Below, piece by piece: positions 11,901 to 23,900 of a stretch of 64,000 nucleotides of DNA (position 1 is the first letter of the stretch; every line of letters starts with the position of its first letter). The position numbers and the translations under genes are program-made. Source of the DNA: Hyposmocoma kahamanoa (taxonomy: Eukaryota; Arthropoda; Insecta; Lepidoptera; Cosmopterigidae); NCBI RefSeq assembly GCF_003589595.1, contig NW_020653712.1, positions 183,431 through 247,430 of the forward strand, read 5' to 3'. The notes under the pieces were generated by a model, which saw only the letters and a program-made list of their open reading frames with translations, ran no database searches and was not told where the DNA came from.

Positions 11901-14900
11901 CTTCTACGTGTTTATTATAGATATTTGCTTGAGTTTTCGACTTTTAACATCGTTTTTGTAGCCCACAGCACGCACGTATATTCAGTAATAGCGTAAATAT
12001 TTAATATATGAGGTCATATGCCTGTGCCCAACGGGTTTACACATCTCCTCCAGTCCAACACTCTAGCTGGCACAATGCGGGCTGGCTACTTCACACATTC
12101 ATGTATCATCGTTATGTTTTCCTTAACCTTAACGGTTAACCACGCTATTATTTTATTTGCAGGGAATTTGTTACAAACGAGGCAACCACCACATGGAAGA
12201 ACTTTTATGAAGAACACAATAAAACTTTAGAGTCCTCCGGCAACGACTCCGACGTTAATCCTCCCCGGCCTTCAGTCGGTCATTTAGGGAAAAGAATATT
12301 CGACCAACAATTTCAAGAAGTCGATGCAAACGATCTTCTTACACCAGATGATGGTGGGAGAAATGTGGATAATTCCATAAATAATGAAAACTTATTCCGA
12401 CAGTTTAACGTTTTGGAAAGCGTCAATGATCTAGGAGCACCAGCACCCCATCGGAAGTTCGAGCTTAGTTCTTTTACAAATAATCAGAGTCAAATATTCG
12501 CCGATGAATTCTCTGTCTCCGGTTTAGGTGAAGTCTCTGATCGCATTAGTGTAAATTTCACCGACGTACAACTTTTAGGTAGAAAGGATGATCTTGACGA
12601 CATCGAGAAAGATTTGAAACGTCAATCAAATGCTGGGAACATGGTTTGTTCAAGTGCTTTTAGAGCAGAAGATGTTTCAGAATACATTGAAATTGATCTC
12701 AATATGACGCACATTGCAGCAAGGAACGATGAATCTGATATGTCTATTACAGATACTATTCATAGTTCTGAAGTAAGTGTTTCGAAAATTCATACTGACA
12801 TGAAATCTTCATCGGCAATTGATTGCAAACATTGGGTGATTAACAAAGAGAATATTGCCATAAACCCTTATGTGGCTCCGAAAGAATCAGCCAATTTCGC
12901 TATTAATGAGGAGCCGGACAAAATTTTGGTTTTTGACGGGAAACGGTTGACTATACAGACGGAATTGAAAGAAAAAGTAAATCGGACTTCCGTAACAGAG
13001 AACGCAAGTACAATTTCACTTAAAAAAGCAATAGTTTTGAATGTAGATGATGATTTGCCAAACTTTGTTGACAACCCTCAAGCGTCTGTTTCACACATAT
13101 TGTCTAATGATAGTCATGCGAAAAGTCAAAGTATGGTTATTGGAGATGAAGTGGTAAAAATCCCTGTGTCAGAAGCAAATGTAATAATGCCTGATTCTCT
13201 TGAAAGGCGCAGAACAATACTTTACGAAAGTAATGCTGGAGATATATCAGTTACGCAGGCTGTACCACCTAACATAATTTTGCCAGAAACTATTCCTTTT
13301 AGTTCGGATACGAGCAAAACAGTAGTATTCGAAAACGAAGATATAACACCAGCTGTTTCGATGCTCTCATACCCCTCCGCCCAAGCCTTTTCATTAAACG
13401 TAATTGGAAATCCAGATCGGTTTGATAATAACGAAGTTCTTGTGGACCGTATGATCAATATTCCAGTAACACATGCTGTATCGTCTAACGTAACGTTACA
13501 AGAATATGTCTCAAGTGTCGCAAATATGAAGAATATTGTTTCCGCTTCCGAAATGGAAAATATGTCTATGACTCACGGTGTATCCGAGAATATAATTTTT
13601 CCGGACAACACGGTTCCTGAACACAGAAAGACAATTGTTTTTGAATCCGACAACGACATATCTATGACACAAGCTGTATTGGAGAACGTAATTTTACCGG
13701 AGAACCAAGGTATCATACCTAAAAATCGAAAGACTATTGTTTTCAATTCAGAAGATGAGGATATGTCTATGACAGAAGCTGTACTAATTAATGATGTAGT
13801 CATAGAACTGCCTACAGAAATATCCGGGAAAAGAAAGACAATCATTGTAGAGTCTGATCAGGATATATCTATGACGCAAGCTGTACCCAGAGAATTAATT
13901 TTATGTGAAAACCAAGAAAAACGAAAGACAATTGTTTACAATTCGGAAGATGCCGACATATCCATGACACAAGCTATTCCAACTAATATTATTGTGCCAG
14001 AAGGATCCGAAAAGAGAAAAACAATTGTTTTTGAATCTGATAACGAGATATCTATGACTCAAGCTGTACCAGCAAATATTATTTTAAATGTATCCGAGAA
14101 AAGAAAAACAATTGTTTATGAATCAGACAACGATATATCTATAACACAAGCTGTACCAAGAAATCTAATTGTGGTAAAAAATCGGGAAACTGTTCTTAAA
14201 GAACCAATAGAATCTGTTGCAGCAGATCAATCAGTGAAGCAAGCCATGCCATTCAATATAATACCAGATAATGCGGAACGACAAGACATTTCAGTATCGA
14301 TAGTCCCTATGATATTGACAGAAAGTAATAAAATCAATGACCATACCAAATCCGAAGATATATCAGTTACTCAAGCTATAAAATTAAATACTGTTGATCA
14401 CAATCAAGAGATTCCTAAAAAATCTGCCTTAAACTGTAATAAAATTGGTATTGCAATACCAAATCTAGACAATGTAAATGAATCAAAATGCGATTTAGAC
14501 GTATCAAAATATACAAAATCTAACACAAATATACCTGAAAGGAAATTTATTGCCGAAGAAAGCGACATAGATGTTAAAAATAAGACGCAGCCTTTGCCTG
14601 CGAGTTTACAATTATTACCAGAAAAATTAATTACTCCAAATGATAGTGCTTCTTCTACTTCTTTATCTTCATTGTGTAAAGAAACTGCTAAGAATAGACT
14701 GTCGCAAGAAATGACTATAACTGAATTTAATAATACCGATAAAGAAATTGAAGAACCTCAAGTTACAATACACACCCATTCCAATTTAAACAAAATATTC
14801 AAAACTAAGAGATTATCAAACTTAACACTTACGAAGCCTATACCGGCTGATTTGTTGACAATACAGAAGATTCTTGATAAGTCTAATTTAAGTCAGTTGT

Positions 14901-17900
14901 TATGTGTAGGCCAAGAAAAAGAGCCTATTAATCAAAATTTTATGGTATATCAAACCAGCACTGACATGGGTGTCATTCCACCAGTAAACACCGAAGCAGA
15001 TTCTATTTTGAAAGATCCAGCTACTAAGGATTTGTCCAGAACTGATCTACAGCACAATAAAGGTCAAATAGAACTGTTCAGAACTAAAAACAACTTGTCT
15101 GCGTCATTAAAAGATATGACAAAGTCGGTTCCCAACTCCAACTACGTATCCAAATCTCCATCTAACAAGTCTAAAATGTCAAACGACCCACGTGATTCCA
15201 TGTCATTAGTTTCTAATTCTGAATCACAAGATACAAATTCTTTGAGTAAACCTGTACCAGAGGCTTCTAATTCCCCATCTTACCAATCAAGGTTTTTGTC
15301 AGAAACTTCATCGCAACAATCGAAAGACGGTAACACTACAAAAGATTCAAAAAAATCTCTTCTGGTGGATCTTTTGGACATGTCGTATGTATCTGTAACT
15401 AGCGGCTTAGAAGACAAAAGCGCTACAGCAAAGATTGAGTCAGATAATTCTATGAACAAAGAAATCAAGCCAAATTCTTTTGAGAATGGAAAATCCGAAG
15501 AAAAAGTAATAAAATCGATTGAAAGTCTATTTTACATCACTTCAGGTAGCGAAGATTTTCAGTCAGAAGAAGACAAGGAAGTCAAGCCTAAAGAGTTAGC
15601 ACCATTATCGATATATAATAAAGAAACGTCAGATGGGAATTGTTCTAAAAACAATATGATGCAGTATCTTCAACAGAAATTGGATCAACTAAAAGATAAA
15701 ATGCCATCCAGTAGACATTTGGAAAAAGTCGTCAGTCCTGATAGAGAGTCTTATATGACTGAACAATTATTGCAAATGCTTGATAATTTTACCGATGTTG
15801 AAGAGCAGACAAATCCATTGGATGAAATTAATATTGCGCAGGGTCAAAATAAATTTCTATCCATAGCAACCCGTAATACGGCTGGACACGGCTCTAATCA
15901 AAAAGGTAAAAAAAAGAACAAACCTGTTACGCCTCGCACAAGTGCTCTGCATGGATCTCCTAGCAGCATGACATCACCACCTCAAGTACGTTCTATTTCT
16001 TGGCAAGGGTCTCCTGTAAAAAGAGGGCTTAAGAAGGAATCACCACTCCCACCTCGTTTGGGTTCACCTTCTTTCCGCAGTTTGGTGTCACCCCGTAAAT
16101 CACCAACTGCTGGGCACGGGTCTTCACTCCATAGACATTCTGCTACTAGGCGAGCGTCATCTCCGCGAAAAAAGACAACTTCTAAAAAAGATAAGAAAGA
16201 AAGTCCAACAGATAAAGATAATGAACTGTATAAATATACGGGTGATTCAGACAATGAACTAGTAGACAAAATAATAGAAGAGGTTAGTGCACTGGATGAG
16301 CATTCATCTGAAGAATATCAGAATGAAGTTAGAAAGACTTACCTAACAAATTATAGAAAAGAACTATCTGTTGAAGATACCACAGAGTTTATTAGAAATA
16401 AAGAACTTTGCGACCAAATTAATGAAATTATGAACGAATCTAAAGAGACTTTAATCAGTAATGATCAGCTTCACAGTCCAATGAAAGGGATCGATAGTGC
16501 AAATGACATCGATGTGCCAAAAGAAAAAGGAGAAGATAATCCTGTTTCTCAACCATTGAATGAAAAAAATCTTATGAATGAAGAGGATATAAGCTGTGTA
16601 CTTAAGGACGCTACAATAGTAAAAGAGTTGCTTTATCCAATGGAAGATACTAATATCATGGATGATAGCAATATACGTAAACAGGATACAGTGGGAAAAA
16701 AGCTGCTTGACATTGAAAATAAAAACACAGAAGACACTAGCACGCTACTTGGTCTGACGACACGACCAGCAATCTCCGTGGCTTGCAGCTTAGAAAATCT
16801 CATTCCAAAGAGACAAAGTAGTATTAATCCACGCAGACAGTCTGTAGTCTTCAGTAAAGAAGACCTCATGAATAATATATCGCTCGCTCAGGCAATACTA
16901 CAGAAAGAATTAGAGGAGTCCCCAATAGATGTAGAATCGCCGGAAAGCAATAATTATGAAAAGAAAATGCGTATCAACAACGAAGTTGTTAAATCTTTAC
17001 GATTTGAAGATGATGAATTGGAAGTGGGCTCAGAGAGTATTTTTGGTTTGTCGACACTGAAAAGCAATACGTCATCATCTCCTTTAAAGAAAACTGTATT
17101 TGGTGAGACGTCGTATATGAACGATTTCAAAACGTCTCAGAAAGTAAATGTGATTCCGAGTTATTTGAAAGATGTGTCAGATGGAATTAAGCAATTGATG
17201 AGCGATTTAATGAAACCCGACGCGGACGCTGATGTCTTGCCGTTTGCAGATACCAAAATTAAGAAAAATAAAGAACTCCGTAATGTGCCTTCGACTCGTA
17301 ATACTGAAGCACAAGCGGACTTATTCACTTCTAGTCAGATAGACCTTCAAAGAGAGCCCATGTCCACTCTGGAATCTCAGCAATCCTCTACTACAACCCA
17401 ACAAAGGGGGATTATAAAAGTATCCTCAAACAAATCAGTTACAGCGGCCTTTGATATGTGTCCACCGAAAAAGGCCCTGGAGATAATTATTTTTGACCCT
17501 GGTAATCCTTTGAACAATATCTACATCAAGCCAGTGGACTTTGCTGATGCTCATAGATACGAACCTCTGTATCCCAACGGTTTTCCTGACTGCAGATCTG
17601 GAAACTCTTCAAAAGATAACTCAATAGAGAGAATGTTTACTCACTACAACATTCGCACAATCAGATCATCTTTTACAGGAACAGAAGTAAATCAAAGTTA
17701 CAAGCAAAAGCTTCCTGAAGAAAAGAATTCACAAGTTCATGATTTTGATCTTATGTCGCGAAGGATTACAGATTGCAATACTTTACAAAGCTTAGCTGAA
17801 GTTGATAGCTCTAATAACAACATAAATAGATCTTGTTCAGTCAATAAAGCTGTTGGTGCCCCTGAAGTTACCAGCAGAGACGCTAAAATGAATACTGCCA

Positions 17901-20900
17901 TTGCAATGAGAGATAACCTCAAGATTTTAGAAGCCCATTCTTCTCTAACCCTTGTAAACGAAGCCGGGGATAATGAGGCCAAAAGCGACGTTTCTGTCCA
18001 CAACTTTCCATTAAACCACCACGATCAGATTTCCGGAGTAAAAGTTATTTACGAACAACACAATCAGGACTTAGGTGAAATGCGAAACGATCAAAGTCCC
18101 AACCAAATCGGTAATACGAGCAGTAGTAAAAGAAAGTACAGTTCATCTAGTAATTATCATAGACTTTGTACAGTGTCTTCATTAGATATAACACCGAAAC
18201 CGGCAAAGAAAATCGCTAAAAGATCTACAAGCCCAGATGAAATGCTGAATTACGACATAAAAACGGGAGCATGTCAACTGCCACCATTAGCTAGTCGTTC
18301 TAAAAATTTCAACACATCCAGCTGTTGCAGTCCTGCGAAACATGCTCAAATTGGCTCATGTCCGAAAAGTCCAAAAGACCAGAATAACAAGAGTCCAAAT
18401 AACAAGCCAAACACCAATGATGATTCGAATAGTCCTACAGGCAATACAAAGCAAGGTCGAATACCGCTAAGTCCAAAAGATACTTCGAAAAAGCAAAGAT
18501 CAACAACTGTTCATAGGTTGGCAGTTGATGGAATCTTTAATAAACCCAATAGGCAGCAGATAGAACCATATGTTGAGGCCGACACTGTGGAATATATACG
18601 CAAACAGAAGGTGGAATATTATGTTAATGAAATTAGTACGTCGTCTAGTAGAAGTGAAGTAACACACTGCGCTTCGGTTTCGACATCTTGCGGCAAATGC
18701 ACAGGAGTTACTATGGACTGGCTGCCTGAACTGATGAATGAATTGAGCTCGAAGAACTTGGTGACAGAGTGCGAGTCCGACATCAATGTTTTGCAGATGA
18801 TTGATGCGCTACCATTTATGGGGTAAGTTTTATTTTTAAGTACCTGCCCTATCCCAAACCTGAAGGCCCGGCTAAGGGAGTTTTATCTTCCCTATTCCCT
18901 ATCACTGTATATAAATAGAGTTGAAAGTAATTGAGCTATGTGAGAAATTCAGAAATGCTGGACAAGATTTTTAGATATAAATTGAACCTGCACTGAGGTT
19001 ATTACAATTGGATGCTGTTAAGCAATAACTTGTCAACCACCATGATCATAGTTTTGCGAAAATGGCACCTAAAGAATTTTTCGTTGGTTTTGATAGTTTG
19101 TTCTAAAATTTACGTATGAAATGAAAACTTTTGCACTTGCGAATTCATCATTCTTGAGGTAACAACAGCAAGTTTTTTTATTTACCGACTTCAAAAAAAG
19201 GAGGAGGTCACAATTCGACTGTTTTTTTTAACTCATTTGTGAACCGATTTTGATGATTCTTTTTTTCTTGGCATTTCAATTTGAAGAAAATATTCCACCT
19301 CTAAGGGTGGCAAACTAGGGGATGAATGACTTTTGAGGTCGGTTTTTTTACTAGTCTGTACTTAGATTATTTTGCGAGTAACTTTTAGAATAAAACTATA
19401 GACATTTTCGCAAAACATTGATCATGTTAGTTGACACGTTATTGTTTAGTAGCATTTTTTTTTATAACATCCAAGTGCCGGGACGAACAAGTCGTGCGCC
19501 TGATGGTAAACTACACGCCTGGCCATAACAGTGGCAGTGCCACTCAGAGCTTTAAATCGCAAAGATCTGAGAGGCACTGCCACTGCGCCCGTCACCCTGA
19601 GATATAAGTTCACCAGTCCCATATGCCTTTAATTTCACCAGCACCCTCAAAACTGGAACACAGTAATGGTGACATTACTGCTTGGCGACAAAAATAAGTA
19701 AAGTAATACTACCCTGGACGAATACTTTCACAAGGAGCTTTACTGTTACTAGCATCCAGTTATGATAATATTTGTTATTCTGCTAAAATCTAGTTGCAAT
19801 GGCAGTCTCAATAGCGTCAGTGGAATACTGTACATCCTATCATGTTATGACCTATGATGACGAATAAATATATTGATTGATTGATTGATTGAATGGCAGT
19901 AATGGCATTCATTCATTCAATCACTAACGATCGATGTTGCCTTACTAAAACCATCACGGAAACTACTATGCACATCTTAAGTAGCAATAGGTTAGTTTAT
20001 TATAGTTAGTAAGTTCCGGTTCAGAAGGGTCCTGGTGAAATTATAGGCATTTGGGACTTGTCAACTTACCGTCTCAGGGAGACGGGCGCAGTGGCAGTGC
20101 CCCTCAGCTCCTGCTTACCATCAGGCGCACGACGTGTTCGTCCCGTCAGCTGATATTCTCGTTTAATCAGCAATTTAGTCTTCAAATTAAGTCTATTTTT
20201 TTATGTCAAATAATAGGCAACTGCCCCATGGCCGAACGGTTACCATGTCGGACTGTCACGCAGAGGTTACGATTCCCAGACCGGGAGAAGTATTTGTATG
20301 GCCTACATTTATTTCTCTCGTGAGTTTGGGTGTAATTTGCGGTTGTCTATGTGTGTTTCCATGGCACCCGCGACACAGGGTTTCCCTAGTGCGGGGCTAT
20401 GTTGAATGTGTGCGTTATTATTGTGAGTAAATTACGGCATTGACTCGCTATTGAATATTAAAAAATTTCAATGGCAGTTGTAACTCAGTCACTGACAAGC
20501 CACTACTTTTAATTTACTACATAATGAGACTTGGGGGCACACCCCGGACACTCCATACAACGGTCGCTATCTGCACACGCGCAAATGTGTGCGTGAAGTG
20601 GCAGGGTTACCCATCACTTCTCGTACTATTACATCAGAGTGGCAACATAGCGAAAATTCTAACACGAAGCTGTTATCTATATTATTATATTCTATTAATA
20701 TAATCCTTATAATTACACATGTTCACTAGGTATTTATATCAATATAATATTGTATTTTTCATTAATTCACCAACAACAACAATCCTGAAAGTTTATTTAA
20801 AAAAAAAATCAAATGCACCTAAAATGTAATTTTGGACAGGTATAAATAAGGTAACCAAGGTATTAGAAATTTCGTGTCCAACTTTATCATTACTTAATTA

Positions 20901-23900
20901 ATATATTAATTATAATTATATTCACTACATATTTATCGTCAATACAAATTGAAAACTCGAGAACTTTTGTATACTATATTACATCAATATTGATATAACA
21001 AATCTGTATTATAATATATTACTCTGCACTACATGAATGAACAAACAATAACTGAATGAGTTTCATACGAGAGAAACTCCTAGGCGATGATAAACTGTCG
21101 TACACAGCACAACTCATGACCACATATTTATTTGTATTCAGGTTTCAAAGACCCTCAAATACATACCTTATAGACTAACATACATAATAATACAATAAAA
21201 CACTTATATAATATATTCCTTAAGGAATAACATATATACAATATAATAAAACTCTATTTCTAACTAATCTACACGAATTGCACTTGACGGCGATGTGTGG
21301 CGCAATCTGGTGTCAGGTAACTGGCCGCGAAATCGCCGATACATGACACCCTTCGGCCAAAACTTCCTAATTGAAGGTCGATAGATGTTCGGTCGGTACT
21401 CTCACAACAAACGAATTAAAATTTACGTTGTGACGTGACTCCAGCCGCTCGACACTCAGGGTGTATTAGGCTTTATGTCTGATGTACTCCACTATCTCCT
21501 CAGACTTCATGGAGTAATGCCGTTGTGACAGGTACAGCAGCGTCGTCGGTGCGGGCAGCAGGGCGGTGACGCAACTATTTGTGCCGACTCGACATGCTCA
21601 TGCGGATGCATTTTGCGCCACACGTCGCGTGTTAATATTAGAGGCTTCTGGCGACCTACAGTCCGTAGCAGCGTTGCTTGATAACGCAACTTGGGCACGT
21701 AGCTCACTTATGGTGTTATCTGAAGCCTCCAATTTAAACTGCAACTCGGCCAGGCTTGACTTCAGGGAAGTAATATCCTTCAGCAGCCTGGTGACATCGA
21801 CGTGATCAAACGTGACTGGGGGCAGCTTATGCAGCTCCTTCGCCACGAATGTAGGCACGTCGTCCGGGTCAGTCTCCTTTAGGAGTGTGATAATATTCTG
21901 GAGACTCTTCACGCCTCCATCCCTCCGGCGAGATGGCTTCTTCTCAGCTTTGCCGAGGCTCTGGAACAGCAGCAGCTTGCCACTGCAAATCTCATCCTCG
22001 TTGAAGTTGCATTTGCAGATCTGCACAATGCTGACCTCGTCCATGGTATCGATGGCGTGTTGGATAAACGCCAAAAACTCATTGGCTATGAATTGTTGGG
22101 AACCCATTGCCACTTACGCGCAGCGACCTAATATGCCGCGCGAAACTCGTATTATAATGATAATTCTCACTGCGTAGTGGAGCGCATCCGTTCCCGAACG
22201 CGCATCGAACTGCATTGACGTTGTATATTAATGTACAAGTTTCGTAATGAATAAATGAAAACTGTATTATAATATCAACGCCGTCTAAGCGCGAAAATGG
22301 CTTGCCGACAGCCTTGTTGTCGATCAGTCAATGTGACCGTCGAATGTGCGTAGCGTGGTGCGGTACCTGAAGCTAGGGAGGGACGGAGAGTGTCCATTCT
22401 CGTTACTTTTTTGTTCTCTGACTTGGGGCCTAGGTATCGAATAAGGAACATCTAGAAGGGGCACCTTGATTACCCAGATCAATTTAAATTTAGAAAATTC
22501 GCTCCCAAATTGATGAAATTGATGCTACTTGGAACCTTTATTAGCAGTAGAACTCCTTGTGAAAGAGTTGGTCCAGGGAAGTACTGCCACCTCACCTATT
22601 TCTGCCGCCAAGCAGTAATGTGAGCATTACTGCGTTCCGTTTTTGAAGCAACAGAAAAAGCAGCTCAGCTGTTGTTTTTAAGATATAACTTTGAAAAAAT
22701 TTCAGAACGATTAAGCTTACAGATTGTTACAGATAGTTTCATTTTCATCCTAAGAACACGATTTATTTAAAATAACCAGGACCCCTGAATGCTCATGGGA
22801 GAGTGGCGATTGCGAGACATGGTCGTTCTATTTCTTGCACGAACGTTTGCGCTTGCGCATCGAGCTCGCGCCACAACGCAAGGGCTGCAACGACAAAGGC
22901 GCGTGCGTCCGGAGTGACACGCCCGTTTTGGATTTGAAGATAGACAATTTGCATCAAGGTACCTTTACATCAAATTTTGTAAAATGTACTGGCCTTATAC
23001 TCTCGTTCTCCGTCTGAAGTTCGTCCAAAACAATAACTGTGAAATAAGTAGTACTCGACAAATAAAAGACGCATGATGCGAAAGAAGCTTTATACACGCC
23101 ATTGTTTTTTGATTTGGTAGAGTATTCCTTATTTGACAGTAATTGTTTCGCACGGAGAAAGGGAGTCCACATCCTGGTCATTCTCGGATTAGGTGCCGCG
23201 CAAACGTGTGTCTAGAATTTTCGTTGCCGCCGGTTGCCTGTATCCAACACAAGATACACGTTTGTGCGGCTCGATAACGGCACTCTGTGTCTCAGCGGGA
23301 GAGAGAGCGCAATATAGCTGTTTTCCTATGATGATTTACGGGCCGATTCTGCAGCGAGTAAATCGTCGGTGTTTCGTAAAAAGGGCGTAAAGCGACATTT
23401 CGAAAAAAATTTCAGGGCAGCATGTGTAATTTTATATCTAATACATTGTGTTAAACCTCGAGCATTGAAAGCCTTCAACCTTCGGCTTTGGGCATTCGAC
23501 AAACTCTCGTTAGTAATTTCTTATTTATCGCCCTTAATAAACGCAGGTCATCTGATTTGTTTTTGTTTTCATTTAATAAATTTAAAATTATATATGCTCA
23601 GACTAACAATTCGACACTAGAAGTATCAATTAACGTAAGGGACATTTTGTCAAAAATGAGTTACATATATCATTGAATTTGGAAGTTCCCGCTCTATCGA
23701 TTGGTATTATTAAAATTTAGGAATGCCCAGTCGTTTAAAATATAGCATGTCCTTTTATTACATTAAAAAAAGATTTTTAGTTGTGTCTTACGTTACTAAT
23801 ATTTTATGTGTAAACCGTCGAGCATAGTGTAAGCATGAAGAGAAATTGAAAATTACACGAAATTCTAAGAAACTTTGCTCTAGACAAAATCAAAATTGGA

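Larger units (their letters stand above)
5272..12162 (+). other. KNL1 intron 2 (6.9 kb), mostly mobile elements
   Basis: Contains a broken LINE (5745-8130), an RTE-type tail (8500-8985), a complete Tc1 element (9716-11272) and a 16-bp minisatellite (11717-11876). Unassigned pieces: 5272-5745, 8990-9715 and 11273-11716, all AT-rich with no coding signal. Confidence 0.7.
18823..22779 (+). other. KNL1 intron 3
   Basis: 4 kb. Holds a repeat shared with 50.8 kb (19000-19140), an RTE-type tail, SINE-B and SINE-A copies, an (ATTG)n run near 19872-19895 and a minus-strand LINE piece with an ORF. 20450-21100 is AT-rich with nothing recognised. Confidence 0.65.

Noticed and set aside
12365..18826. KNL1 starting at GTG 12365 as a single-exon protein
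   Set aside because: The frame is open back to a splice acceptor at 12162 and joins two upstream exons with matching phase and KNL1 N-terminal motifs.
20218..20431. tRNA gene
   Set aside because: A and B boxes are there, but stems do not pair and a 150-bp body follows; several dispersed copies show it is a SINE.
21566..22177. Plus-strand ORFs of 79 and 121 codons
   Set aside because: Opposite the transposon ORF1-like frame, with no recognisable protein.
23369..23620. Candidate extra KNL1 exon after CAG at 23414
   Set aside because: Does not fit the phases, which already close between 22958 and 24599, and includes a dispersed repeat block.
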